Source: JANWYT01 sp034437555 (GTDB taxonomy: Bacteria; Chloroflexota; Anaerolineae; Aggregatilineales; Phototrophicaceae). Taken from it: a DNA stretch of 64,000 nucleotides. The translations under genes and the position numbers were made by a program. The notes beneath the pieces are model-generated. The model was not told where the DNA came from and made no database searches. It saw nothing but the letters and a program-made list of their open reading frames with translations. The DNA lies in NCBI GenBank assembly GCA_034437555.1, contig DAOTTQ010000029.1, forward strand, positions 204,963-268,962, in the 5' to 3' direction. Each line of letters opens with the position of its first letter. The stretch's first letter is position 1. Below are positions 44,580-53,241 of the stretch, piece by piece.

Positions 44580-45670
44580 TTAATCTCTTTTGTGCGAATG
44601 TATTGCAAGAAAACAGGAGGGGCTATGGTTAAGCCGCCTTCATTTGTGACATGAAGCAGTCTCTTTTGCACCAGTAAATCTAGTGCGGGTTGCAACGAAT
44701 CATGATATTCCTGTGGATTAAAAGCAACTTTAATGGCAGTTTGCTCTTCTTGTGTTAATCCATTCCACAAAGTTTTACACTCTTCCTGAACGGCTCTGCG
44801 AGACACAATCTTAGATAATACGGCTTGGGTGTTAAAGGATGGTTGGCGTGTTTCTGATATTGTGGGCAGAGCGTGGAAGCATGCACGAAGCAAGCCAGCA
44901 AAACCGCCGCTGATATTGATAAGAAAGTCGTGTAACTCTGAGGATAACGTTATTTGGTGTCTTTTTGCAAGACTTTGAAGCATATTAACGCTATCAGTGA
45001 AGTTGTAGGGACCAACGAAGTATTCATTTCCAGTAAACAACTCAACGAATGGTTCTAATTCTTTGGCGGAAAGTTCCATCTTCTCTATGAGTACAGAGAG
45101 AGGTTCGCGGGAGAACGTTAAATAAGATAGAGATTGCTTGCGATTATCGCGTAAACCCCGCAATGACTGAAAAAAACGAGAGGGCATCTGTTTAAGAAAT
45201 TCCTCAAACTCATCAAACATAAACACGATTTTCCAGCCACGTCTTGTGAAAAACTCGATACCTAGTTCTAGGTATCGTAACCCCATGTAAGCATAGAGCG
45301 GGTTTGTGCCATCTTGTAACGCCTGATAAGTTTCATAAAAGCTTTGAGCGTCATCTTCTAAGATGTCAAACGGATAAAATGCCAAGTACAGCCTGTGCAT
45401 CATGAGTTCATAGCCCGCCCAACATCTAAATTGCTCGCTGTCGTTTAGGGGGCCCAGCATATTGGAATCTAGAGTTATTGTTTTGAACTTTTGTGTTGAG
45501 AGCATATAGTGTTGATGAATATCTTCAGAAGACAGGTGTTGAAGTAAATTAGACTTACCGACGCTTCCTACGCCAATAAGCGAGCAAGATTCATCAGCTT
45601 TCCAACGTTGCGTTACGAAGGTTGTTTCGTCAGGTCTGAATGTGATAGCATATTTTCTCACGGTAAGCAT
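44576..45670 (-). CDS. AAA/STAND-like ATPase, 364 aa
   Basis: P-loop ATPase with Walker A GVGSVGKSN near 33, Walker B IVFMFDEFEE near 148, a sensor-like SYLTFSREPL near 183 and a C-terminal winged-helix-like region. The layout is that of the archaeal-type ATPase/AAA_16 group, rather than a helicase. It is followed directly by yigZ (ATGA overlap) and has a TTGCAT-18-TATATA promoter candidate upstream. Nothing in the neighbourhood points to a specific task; a signalling or nucleic acid binding role is possible. Confidence 0.75.
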   Translation of the reverse strand: MLTVRKYAITFRPDETTFVTQRWKADESCSLIGVGSVGKSNLLQHLSSEDIHQHYMLSTQKFKTITLDSNMLGPLNDSEQFRCWAGYELMMHRLYLAFYPFDILEDDAQSFYETYQALQDGTNPLYAYMGLRYLELGIEFFTRRGWKIVFMFDEFEEFLKQMPSRFFQSLRGLRDNRKQSLSYLTFSREPLSVLIEKMELSAKELEPFVELFTGNEYFVGPYNFTDSVNMLQSLAKRHQITLSSELHDFLINISGGFAGLLRACFHALPTISETRQPSFNTQAVLSKIVSRRAVQEECKTLWNGLTQEEQTAIKVAFNPQEYHDSLQPALDLLVQKRLLHVTNEGGLTIAPPVFLQYIRTKEIK

Positions 45671-45703
45671 CCATTTTTAAGCAAGTAAACCATAACTACC
45701 TAG

Positions 45704-45733
45704 TATATAAGAAAAAATGCGATTGGAATGCAA
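45704..45733 (-). promoter_or_regulatory. Putative promoter of the ATPase gene
   Basis: On the minus strand TTGCAT (45728-45733) and TATATA (45704-45709) with an 18-base spacer, 34 bases ahead of the ATG at 45670. Confidence 0.4.
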
Positions 45734-45807
45734 ATTCGGGGGTAAACACAGTATACGATTTATATAGGCTTTGAAAAGCATTGTTTTCATAGGCTATGTG
45801 AGGCAAA

Positions 45808-45834
45808 ATAAAAGCCCATTTAAGTAGGCTTTTA
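45808..45834 (-). terminator. Terminator of tRNA-Glu
   Basis: AAAAGCC and GGCTTTT arms around a 10-base loop, directly downstream of the tRNA 3' end on the minus strand. Confidence 0.6.
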
Positions 45835-45835
45835 A

Positions 45836-45907
45836 TGCCCCATTGGAGAATCGAACTCCAGTTTTCGCCTTGAGAGGGCGATGTCCTGTCCGCTAGACGA
45901 ATGGGGC
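45836..45907 (-). tRNA. tRNA-Glu (CUC)
   Basis: A 72-base cloverleaf: acceptor GCCCCAT/ATGGGGC, D-arm with AGCGGACAGGAC-type residues, anticodon stem CGCC/GGCG around CUCUCAA with CUC at positions 34-36, and T-arm with GTTCGATTC. The discriminator base is A. CCA is not encoded. It is preceded by a strong promoter and followed by a hairpin. Confidence 0.92.
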
Positions 45908-45920
45908 GACATTTAGCAGA

Positions 45921-45949
45921 ATTTTAGCTAGGATACGCTGTTAAGTCAA
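45921..45949 (-). promoter_or_regulatory. Promoter of tRNA-Glu
   Basis: TTGACT (45944-45949) and TAAAAT (45921-45926) with a 17-base spacer, placing transcription start a few bases before the tRNA. The -35 box overlaps the stop codon of trpS. Confidence 0.75.
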
Positions 45950-46947
45950 GCCAGATTCACTAGACCCACTCGCTCTCGCACTAGACGAAGTGTTTCATTT
46001 GCAATAACAGATGCCCTTTCTGCGCCTTGCCTTAATGTAGCATCTAAGTAGGTTTTGTCCTTCATTAGATGATGATACCTTTCCTGTATGGGCTGAAGCG
46101 ACAATGACACTTGCTCCAGAACACTTCTTTTGAGGTCGCCATAACCTTTGCCAGCAAAGTGTGCTTCTACAACTAGCTGGGACTCCCCAGTAAGTGCCTG
46201 ATAGATAGTAAGCAGATTATTCACACCTGCCCTATCCTCATCTTTGCTAAAACAGATTTCCCCATAAGAATCGGTAACAGAACGCATGATTTTCTTCTTT
46301 AAAACTTCGGGTGTGTCTAGTATATAAACTGCATGATATTCCGAAGGGTCACTTTTGCTCATTTTGGCAAGAGGGTTATCTAACCCCATTACTCTGGCTC
46401 CAGCCTTAGGCAATGTGATTTCCGGCAATATAAAGGTTTCACCATATGTGGAATTAAATCTTTGGGCAATATCACGTGTAAACTCTAAATGCTGCTTTTG
46501 GTCATCTCCCACAGGAACATAATGGGTTTTGTACAACAGGATGTCAGCAGCCATCAGTGCGGGATAAGTAAGTAAGCCCGTACCCACTGAATCTTGTTGC
46601 TGTTTAGATGATTTATCCTTAAATTGCGTCATACGGTTTAGCCACCCCAATGGTGTGAGGCAAGTTAAAATCCAACCTAGTTCTACGTGAGCCGTTACAT
46701 GAGATTGGACAAACATAATTACATTGTCGGGATTAATACCACTGGCAATATACAGGGCGGCGATTTCCCTTGTTTTTTCTCTTAATTGCGTGGGGTCTTG
46801 TGGTACGGTGATAGCATGCATATCTACTACACAAAAAATAGAGTCGTGCTGTTCTTGGTCAACCACCCACTGCTTAAGCGCACCTAAGTAATTGCCAATT
46901 GTTAAATTGCCTGAGGGTTGTATACCAGAGAAAATACGCTTCTTCAT
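45946..46947 (-). CDS. trpS: Tryptophanyl-tRNA synthetase
   Basis: Class I synthetase of 333 residues. The HIGH-type motif is PSGNLTIGNYLGAL near 11 and the KMSKS motif is exact near 194 (LAKMSKSDPSE). The tryptophan pocket region CLTPLGWLNRM is present. It is the last protein gene of the minus-strand run beginning with the C-terminal protease; a 36-base gap separates it from the unknown gene upstream. It is bacterial in length and pattern. Confidence 0.96.
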   Translation of the reverse strand: MKKRIFSGIQPSGNLTIGNYLGALKQWVVDQEQHDSIFCVVDMHAITVPQDPTQLREKTREIAALYIASGINPDNVIMFVQSHVTAHVELGWILTCLTPLGWLNRMTQFKDKSSKQQQDSVGTGLLTYPALMAADILLYKTHYVPVGDDQKQHLEFTRDIAQRFNSTYGETFILPEITLPKAGARVMGLDNPLAKMSKSDPSEYHAVYILDTPEVLKKKIMRSVTDSYGEICFSKDEDRAGVNNLLTIYQALTGESQLVVEAHFAGKGYGDLKRSVLEQVSLSLQPIQERYHHLMKDKTYLDATLRQGAERASVIANETLRLVRERVGLVNLA

Positions 46948-46983
46948 TGCAATGTTATCCTTTAGTCATGATAAGTGTGAAAA

Positions 46984-47775
46984 TCACCAAGCAAACTCTG
47001 GAAAGGTGTTTAGTCCAGCATGGATGCCTATACGTTTATACATTTGAAAACCGGTAAAGGGATGCCCGAGTATGCCGTCATGAATTGCCCAAGCACGTCC
47101 CCTAACGGTCCACCAAGCATCAGAATGGCGAAACGGCGTTTGATTTTGTAAGCGACTACGGTATTCACCATTTTCTAAAAAGCCGCTATGAATTTCTTCC
47201 ATGTCACGCAGACCTTTTACATAATTGAACCCATATCGCTCAAAAATGATCGCATTATGATAGGCAAGCGGCTCAATTAAGAAGAGTTCGTGACCCATCT
47301 TTGATACAAATTCCTCAAAAATAGGTACAGAACGCTTAAACGCCCTCAATCCTCTTTTAACCTGACCGGGTGCCAATCCTTCTTGCATAGCAGCAATCTC
47401 TGCTGGGATATTTCGTCCACTTGTGCCAAAATTTGTGTTGTTGCCATGTTCGTCAATATCAATGTTAAAACGCGGTGATTCTGGGTCATTTACAACAACA
47501 AGCAAAACCAATAGCTGATTATTGAAAGTATCCACCATGTTTAAGTACATAAGTGGGTCTCTATCGGTTGCCTGTTGCTTAAGCGTAATCTCCATAGCAC
47601 GGCTGCCATGCTGATAAACATAGCTTACAACACTGTGATTGTTGTAGGTTAGTGTTTCGCGGTCTATATTAAAGTCATCTAACAGCCAATTTGGGATTAG
47701 AGTACGATAAATCGCCTTCTTTTCGCCGATATCTAACCTATTGATTTCACGTATAGAGCTAGGAAAATCACTCAA
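46984..47775 (-). CDS. Conserved protein of unknown function, 263 aa
   Basis: Not recognised. The product is soluble, without signal peptide. A C-terminal stretch (LIEPLAYHNAIIFERYGFNYVKG near 168) resembles the last part of GNAT acetyltransferases (NAxxFxxxxGF), but the acetyl-CoA loop (R/QxxGxG/A) is not evident. It overlaps smpB by ATGA and precedes trpS, so it travels with translation genes. A function is not proposed. Confidence 0.65.
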   Translation of the reverse strand: MSDFPSSIREINRLDIGEKKAIYRTLIPNWLLDDFNIDRETLTYNNHSVVSYVYQHGSRAMEITLKQQATDRDPLMYLNMVDTFNNQLLVLLVVVNDPESPRFNIDIDEHGNNTNFGTSGRNIPAEIAAMQEGLAPGQVKRGLRAFKRSVPIFEEFVSKMGHELFLIEPLAYHNAIIFERYGFNYVKGLRDMEEIHSGFLENGEYRSRLQNQTPFRHSDAWWTVRGRAWAIHDGILGHPFTGFQMYKRIGIHAGLNTFPEFAW

Positions 47776-48254
47776 TTGTCTTCACCCTTAAGTGCACGTT
47801 TAATTTGTCGGTCAGAATCTCGTTTAGCAATGGCATCTCGCTTGTCATACAGTTTTTTACCCTGTGCAAGCGCGATTTCTACTTTTGCTCTACCCCTTTG
47901 CAAAAACACAGAAACAGGAACAACTGTGTATCCCTTATCTCGAATTCGCATTAAAATTTGCGCGATTTCTTTTTTGTGAAGTAGTAGCTTTCTGGGTCTA
48001 ATGGGGTCTTTGTGACCAAAAGTTTTAGCTTGTTCGTAAAGAGAAATGTGAACATTCATCAGCCAAAGCTCACCGTTTCGTTCTTGTACGAAGCCATCTT
48101 GAATGTTGACCCTGTTATCTCGAATAGATTTAATCTCAGACCCCGCCAACACAAGCCCAGCATCATATGTGTTGAATAGGTGGTAATCAAAACTTGCTTT
48201 CTTGTTTCGTGTGATGATTTTGCGATCACTTTGAATTTTAACTTGTGCGTTCAT
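47772..48254 (-). CDS. smpB: SsrA-binding protein SmpB
   Basis: Partner of tmRNA in trans-translation. The 160-residue protein has the KASFDYHLFNTYDAGLVLAGSEIKSIR beginning, GFVQERNGELWLMNVHI in the middle, and the basic C-terminal tail LYDKRDAIAKRDSDRQIKRAL, which binds in the decoding centre. It starts 9 bases after the protease stop and its own stop overlaps the unknown gene. The ssrA gene was not found in the window. Confidence 0.95.
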   Translation of the reverse strand: MNAQVKIQSDRKIITRNKKASFDYHLFNTYDAGLVLAGSEIKSIRDNRVNIQDGFVQERNGELWLMNVHISLYEQAKTFGHKDPIRPRKLLLHKKEIAQILMRIRDKGYTVVPVSVFLQRGRAKVEIALAQGKKLYDKRDAIAKRDSDRQIKRALKGEDN

Positions 48255-48263
48255 ATAGCCTAC

Positions 48264-49436
48264 TCATTGCGCTAAATAGCGAATTGCCTCTCCAAGCTCC
48301 ACATCACGTCCACTAGCATCTGGAATCATTTCAATATTTGGCACTAGCCCTACTCCATCAATTGTAAATCGGTTGGGCGTAAGCCACTCGGCAGATGTTA
48401 CATGAATTGATGAGCCGTCAGAGAGTGAATAAATTTGTTGTACAGTTCCTTTTCCGTAAGTTACCTGTCCTATTAGAATACCACGATTTGTATCTTGAAT
48501 AGCACCAGCAACTAGTTCTGATGCGCTGGCAGTCCGTTGATTTACAATAATAACTAATGGAATGTCTTTTGCAATGCCACTAGAATTGGTTGTATAAGGC
48601 TTTTCGAGGTCTTTACTGACCTCATATGTTACAACACCACCATCAAGAAAGAATCCCGCTACTGTGACGGCTTCTTCTAGTAAACCACCGCCATTGTTTC
48701 TGAGGTCAAGCACCATCTCCGACATATTTTGAGAAATAAGGTCTCGAAGGGCTTCTTGCAGTTCATCGGGCGTTCTGTTTGTAAAACGCAATATCTGAAC
48801 ATAGCCTATCTCATCTGTCACCATGCGCCAAAGCACAGAAGGCACTCTGATAACGTCAAAAGGTATAAAAAATTCTTTTTGCTCGCCACTCGATCTAATA
48901 ATCACCAGCGCAACTCCATTATTATCTTTGACTTCTCCACGAAGTTTTTGGTCAAGAGCATCAATAGATTCTGTAGATGCTAAGGTTTCCCCATTAACAG
49001 AAACCAATACATCCCCTTGACTAATGCCCCCACGGCTTGCTGGTGAATCTTCAAAGGGATATAGAAAGACTCTCCCATCTTCACCGCGCTGAACCGCCAC
49101 CCCAATGCCCCCATAAACACCCGCTAAAACCTGCGATTCGCTTTGTGCCACTGGTGGTTCGATAAAAAAGGTGTTGCGGTCTTCTAGCGCGCTTAAAACG
49201 CCTCGTATAGCTGCATATTGTCTTGCAGCGCTATCTGGTTGTTCTCGTAAGTAAACTTGATCGATAATAGCCTGTGCCTCATCCAAGAGTGGATATGAAT
49301 CTAAAGTTGTTTGAGAAGCAAAGATGTTACCATAAGAAACATCAAGGAAATCACGGAAAAAGAAACCTAAAGCAAAGATACATGCTAAGAATAAGCCTAA
49401 AAAGACACCCACTAAAACGGATCTTAAAATACCCAT
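48264..49436 (-). CDS. C-terminal processing protease, S41 family
   Basis: Secreted or membrane-anchored serine protease. From the ATG at 49436 (AAAGGGTG upstream) the product has 390 residues: one N-terminal transmembrane anchor (7-27), a PDZ domain (about 90-170, GGIGVAVQRG ... GGISQGDVLVSVNG) and the S41 core with LDLRNNGGG, the catalytic Ser in RTASASELVAG and Lys in TYGKGTVQ. Longer in-frame starts up to 49577 would cross the divergent kinase gene and were rejected. It leads the smpB operon. Substrates of this family include misfolded proteins with exposed C-termini. Confidence 0.93.
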   Translation of the reverse strand: MGILRSVLVGVFLGLFLACIFALGFFFRDFLDVSYGNIFASQTTLDSYPLLDEAQAIIDQVYLREQPDSAARQYAAIRGVLSALEDRNTFFIEPPVAQSESQVLAGVYGGIGVAVQRGEDGRVFLYPFEDSPASRGGISQGDVLVSVNGETLASTESIDALDQKLRGEVKDNNGVALVIIRSSGEQKEFFIPFDVIRVPSVLWRMVTDEIGYVQILRFTNRTPDELQEALRDLISQNMSEMVLDLRNNGGGLLEEAVTVAGFFLDGGVVTYEVSKDLEKPYTTNSSGIAKDIPLVIIVNQRTASASELVAGAIQDTNRGILIGQVTYGKGTVQQIYSLSDGSSIHVTSAEWLTPNRFTIDGVGLVPNIEMIPDASGRDVELGEAIRYLAQ

Positions 49437-49509
49437 ACTCACCCTTTCAATGCGTTGTACTGTAAAATGTTCAGTATAGCGGATAGTCATGCTGAGGGGC
49501 AGGAACAAG

Positions 49510-51114
49510 ATGAATGAGACAAGAAAAGCCAGTATATTGGTGGTAGATGACCATATTCCTGCTGTTGAGATGCTCAACAGGCTATTTAGTTCGGCAAATT
49601 ATACGGTGTACAAAGCATTTGACGGTAAGCAAGCTATTTTACAAGCTGAAACCTTATTACCCGACCTTATTTTTTTGGATGTGATGATGCCGGGTTTGAA
49701 TGGGTTTGAGGTTTTAGCCCATCTACAGTCTAAAGAGGCAACCAAAGACATCCCTGTTATTTTCATTACTGCAAAAGATACGCCTGTTGATATCGAGTAT
49801 GGTCTAAAAATGGGCGCGGTGGACTATATTCCAAAGCCCGTTGAACCACGAGAATTGCTCGCAAGAACAAAAAATAAGTTAGAAGCAAAATTACTTAGAG
49901 ACTCTTTACGACAAAGAACCCGCGACCTAGAGGTTATTTTACGCATCAGTAATGCACTTAACACACAGCTCGAGCTAGAAGAACTACTAGAACTCGCCAC
50001 ACACCTCATCGTAGATTTAACCGGGGCTATTCATGTTGCCATTATATATAGGGGTATCAATAAAGTTATTCTTAAACAAATGACTGAGTCAAAGTTAGGC
50101 GTGATGTCCGAAGTTGAGCTATTTAATATTGAACGTGAATCGAAAGGACATTTTAGCGAAAGCAGTGTATACACATTTGAATCGAAAGATTTGTATCTTG
50201 CATTCATACCCATCGGGATGGAAAAAGAAAACGGCTTTTTTTTAGTGATTAAGGAAACAGCCTATGACCACCATCAACTCCTCCTACTAGAAAATATGGG
50301 TAAGCAAGCGACGCTTGCCCTGATGAACGCAGACTTATACACCTTAAAAGCTCACTACGCCATTAATTTAGAGCGTGATGTACAAGAACGCACTAAAGAG
50401 CTTGTATCGGCGCAAAGCCTGCTTGTACGCTCTGAAAAACTTGCCTCCGTAGGGAGACTTGCAAGTGGAATAGCCCACGAAATCAATAATCCTCTCACAC
50501 CCATTATCATCAATCTTGACCTCATTATTGAGGACATTAAAGCAGAAAGACCAGTAAGCCTAGAAGACGTAGAAGCTATTTACAATAGTGCAGAGAGAAT
50601 TAAACGAATTGTACAACGCTTGCTGCAATTTACTCGAAGGGGCGAACAGGAAAAAGTTAGCATAGTTGCCACTGAGGTCAAAGACATTATCAAAAACGTT
50701 GTTTTGTTAAGCAAAGGCTATCTTCAGCAAGAAAACATAGATCTGATAGTTCTACTAGACGATAGTTTACGTCCAGTTCATGTGAACCGCGACCAAATAG
50801 AACAAGTTTTGCTTAATTTGGTACTTAACGCTAAGGACGCAATCCAAAGTAACGGAACAATCACTATTGTCGCTAAACACCAAAGAGATTCTTTATGTAT
50901 TGAAGTAAGGGATAATGGGAGGGGGATTCGTCCAGACATTCAAGAAAATTTGTTTGAGCCATTTACCTCTACAAAAGAAGAAAATGGCTCTGGTTTAGGG
51001 TTATTTGTAAGCCATGAAATTATCAAGAATCATCATGGTTCTATAGACGTAAAAAGTGTTGAAGGAGAGGGGACAGTCTTTTCTGTTCTCCTCCCCTATC
51101 AAGTTAGCGAATAG
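49510..51114 (+). CDS. Response regulator-GAF-histidine kinase fusion
   Basis: A 534-residue soluble signalling protein. A CheY-type receiver (about residues 5-120, DDH near 11, phospho-Asp in FLDVMMPG near 55, Lys in YIPKP) is followed by a GAF-like region (about 145-275), a coiled coil, a HisKA domain with GIAHEINNPLTP (phospho-His) and a HATPase (DNGRGI, GSGLGL). The receiver at the N-terminus suggests that it takes a signal from another kinase rather than starting one. The ATG at 49510 follows CAGGA; an upstream ATG at 49489 is weaker. It is divergent from the protease and overlaps the next minus-strand gene by 11 bases. No separate output regulator is nearby. Confidence 0.9.
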   Translation: MNETRKASILVVDDHIPAVEMLNRLFSSANYTVYKAFDGKQAILQAETLLPDLIFLDVMMPGLNGFEVLAHLQSKEATKDIPVIFITAKDTPVDIEYGLKMGAVDYIPKPVEPRELLARTKNKLEAKLLRDSLRQRTRDLEVILRISNALNTQLELEELLELATHLIVDLTGAIHVAIIYRGINKVILKQMTESKLGVMSEVELFNIERESKGHFSESSVYTFESKDLYLAFIPIGMEKENGFFLVIKETAYDHHQLLLLENMGKQATLALMNADLYTLKAHYAINLERDVQERTKELVSAQSLLVRSEKLASVGRLASGIAHEINNPLTPIIINLDLIIEDIKAERPVSLEDVEAIYNSAERIKRIVQRLLQFTRRGEQEKVSIVATEVKDIIKNVVLLSKGYLQQENIDLIVLLDDSLRPVHVNRDQIEQVLLNLVLNAKDAIQSNGTITIVAKHQRDSLCIEVRDNGRGIRPDIQENLFEPFTSTKEENGSGLGLFVSHEIIKNHHGSIDVKSVEGEGTVFSVLLPYQVSE

Positions 51115-51874
51115 GCTGGACGGCTTGTTGAAGTTCTTGTAACGTCAGTTGTCCCAACGCAAAGTCTTCTAATATAGATACTGGAACAGAGAGTGTTCTT
51201 AAAATTTCACCTGTATCGGTACAGTTTTGAATTGAGACTTCCACATCTTGTGTTTCTGCTTCAATTGAATTCAAGTTTGATGCTAAGGTAACAAAAATAT
51301 CTCTAACGATGTTACCACCACCAACACCTAAAGTGCCACATACTGCAATAGACAAGACTTTGTCTTGATTCTGTATGCCATCCTCTGGAATCTCAAACCC
51401 TTGAAAGATGTCTTCTAAAGACACAGCAGATTGTGAATCGAAAGGGATAGGAGACAGTTCTTGTGTTGGGGTTGCGTCAACACCAACAGTTGCTGTGGGT
51501 TGTTGCGCAACATTATTAGTGGGTGCGCCGATGCCTGATGTTAACAAGAAACCAAACAAAACAATGGCAACTACAAGCACAAGTAGCAACGGGATTAATC
51601 TACGTAAGGTAGAGGGTTTATTTTCGTCTTGACGTTTTTCTTCTAGTGATAAAATATTTTGAAGACCGTCGTAGTTTGGGTTTATCTCCTTAAGGTTTTG
51701 AAGTGCTTGTTTGCCTTCAGAAGGGTCTTCTGTAGCGTGTAACACCAGCCACCAAAAGTCAGGATTATTTTTTTGAGAGGTTGTGAGAGGTTGAAGAAGG
51801 GTATTTGCTTGTTGAAGGTCTCCTTTTTCAATGAGTAAGTAGGCATCTTCCATAACTTGCGTAGCGTTGTTCAT
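51104..51874 (-). CDS. Single-pass membrane protein with cytoplasmic TPR-like region
   Basis: The 256-residue product has a helical N-terminal cytoplasmic part (about 1-85, YLLIEKGDLQQANTLLQPL resembling a TPR hairpin), one transmembrane segment (about 96-115, LIPLLLVLVVAIVLFGFLL), a Pro/Thr-rich linker and an extracellular C-terminus with the pair Cys...Cys (VCGTLG, QNCTDTG) that could form a disulfide. The ATG at 51874 follows AAAGGGG. Not recognised as a known family; it may be a sensor or secretion helper. It overlaps the kinase tail to tail. Confidence 0.75.
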   Translation of the reverse strand: MNNATQVMEDAYLLIEKGDLQQANTLLQPLTTSQKNNPDFWWLVLHATEDPSEGKQALQNLKEINPNYDGLQNILSLEEKRQDENKPSTLRRLIPLLLVLVVAIVLFGFLLTSGIGAPTNNVAQQPTATVGVDATPTQELSPIPFDSQSAVSLEDIFQGFEIPEDGIQNQDKVLSIAVCGTLGVGGGNIVRDIFVTLASNLNSIEAETQDVEVSIQNCTDTGEILRTLSVPVSILEDFALGQLTLQELQQAVQPIR

Positions 51875-51952
51875 AACACAATCCCCTTTAAGAGTAATCC
51901 TTGTGATATGGAGTTTACATCTATATGAAATGACGTGCAACATATAGAAAGC

Positions 51953-51982
51953 AAAAAGGGATGCGGTTTTGCATCCCTTTTT
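51953..51982 (-). terminator. Terminator of tRNA-Leu
   Basis: AAAAAGGGATGC and GCATCCCTTTTT arms with a short GGTTTT loop, directly after the tRNA 3' end on the minus strand. Confidence 0.88.
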
Positions 51983-52063
51983 GCCCTGAAGAGGACTTGA
52001 ACCTCCACCCCGTTAAGGATATGGCCCTCAACCATACGCGTCTGCCAGTTCCGCCATCAGGGC
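51982..52063 (-). tRNA. tRNA-Leu (GAG)
   Basis: An 82-base type II tRNA: acceptor GCCCTGAT/TTCAGGGC with discriminator A, anticodon stem TATGG/CCATA with loop TTGAGGG (GAG at 34-36), a long variable arm (TATCCTTAACGGGGT region) and T-arm with GTTCAAGTC. CCA is not encoded. Confidence 0.93.
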
Positions 52064-52076
52064 ATTTATAGGATGG

Positions 52077-52105
52077 ATTATAGGCAAAAGCATAAGAAGT
52101 GTCAA
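52077..52105 (-). promoter_or_regulatory. Consensus sigma-70 promoter of tRNA-Leu
   Basis: On the minus strand TTGACA (52100-52105) and TATAAT (52077-52082), both perfect consensus, with a 17-base spacer; the tRNA begins 14 bases after the -10 box. The 311 bases between the genes ending at 51874 and starting at 52186 hold this promoter, the tRNA and its terminator. Confidence 0.88.
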
Positions 52106-52185
52106 TACTTTTTTATGTCTTTAAGCTGGCTATTTTTACGCTAGAATGAATGTAGATCCACTCACTAACTTAAGGATTATTAAAA

Positions 52186-53199
52186 ATGCGTATTGTACTT
52201 GATGTGATGGGGACAGATAAGCGTCCAGTTCCAGATATTGAAGGTGGATTACTTGCAGCTCGTGCGTATCCCGACACCACTATTATCATGGTGGGGGACG
52301 AAACTGTCATTCAAAACGAGTTGTCTAAGCACAACACAAGCGGGTTAGCCATTGAAGTAGTTCACGCCAGTGAAGAAATACATATGGATGATACGCCTAG
52401 CCTGATTATCAAGACCAAACTAAATTCTTCTATGCACATTGGAATGAATCTTGTAAAAAATGGATTGGCGGATGGCTTTGTAACCATGGGAAACACAGGT
52501 GCCGCCCATGCAATTGCTACTCTAAAAACATTAAGGCGAATTTCAGGGGTATATCGTCCTGCGCTAACTACACTTTTTTCTGCAAATGGTCAAGATGTGA
52601 TTTTTCTTGATATTGGCGCAAACTCGGATGTAAAGGTTGATTGGCTAGAGCAATTTGCCATTATGGGATGTGTATATGCAGAAACAGCACTTGGAAAGAA
52701 AAACCCGCGTGTCGCCACGCTTTCTAATGGAGAAGAAGAAGGCAAAGGCAACCAACTAACTAAAGATGCCCAAACAAGACTACAAAAATCTTCTCTGAAT
52801 TATATCGGACACATTGAACCCAAAGAAATATTATCGGGTAAAGTAGATGTTGTGGTGATGGATGGATTTGTTGGGAATATCTTTATCAAGACCTTTGAAG
52901 GGTCTATTTCTTATTTCACCAGTCTTATGCGTCAAGAAGTAGGAAAGTCTTTGCTATACCAAGTGGGTGCGCTTTTGCTAAGAGGTGCATTTAGAACAAT
53001 ACGTGCAAAACTTGATACAGGTGAAATAGGTGGTGCGCCGTTGTTGGGCGTAGATGGCGTTGTGATTATTGGTCACGGTGGTGGAGATGCTAACGCGGTT
53101 AAGAACGCTGTAAATCAGGCACGCAGAGCGATTTCGGGCAAAACAATTCAAGCTATAAAAGCTCGTTTTCAAGGGCTAGTTGTCACAGAAACCCAATAA
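52186..53199 (+). CDS. plsX: Phosphate acyltransferase PlsX
   Basis: Makes acyl-phosphate from acyl-ACP for bacterial-type glycerolipid synthesis. The 337-residue protein has the N-terminal VLDVMGTDKRP, the GNTGAA loop near 104, FLDIGANSDVK near 145 and the C-terminal PLLGVDGVVIIGHGGGDANAVKNAV. The loop before GNTGA reads TMGNTG where SAGNTG is common. It starts the six-gene plus-strand run up to 58512. Its presence shows that the host makes acyl-ester lipids besides isoprenoids. Confidence 0.94.
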   Translation: MRIVLDVMGTDKRPVPDIEGGLLAARAYPDTTIIMVGDETVIQNELSKHNTSGLAIEVVHASEEIHMDDTPSLIIKTKLNSSMHIGMNLVKNGLADGFVTMGNTGAAHAIATLKTLRRISGVYRPALTTLFSANGQDVIFLDIGANSDVKVDWLEQFAIMGCVYAETALGKKNPRVATLSNGEEEGKGNQLTKDAQTRLQKSSLNYIGHIEPKEILSGKVDVVVMDGFVGNIFIKTFEGSISYFTSLMRQEVGKSLLYQVGALLLRGAFRTIRAKLDTGEIGGAPLLGVDGVVIIGHGGGDANAVKNAVNQARRAISGKTIQAIKARFQGLVVTETQ

Positions 53200-53241
53200 A
53201 CTGTGCTATACTCTTAAGAATCTTGGTGAGGATAACAGCCT

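Noticed and set aside
47772..49436. A tmRNA gene near smpB
   Set aside because: No tRNA-like ends or tag frame were seen in the gaps around smpB, which are all shorter than 75 bases.
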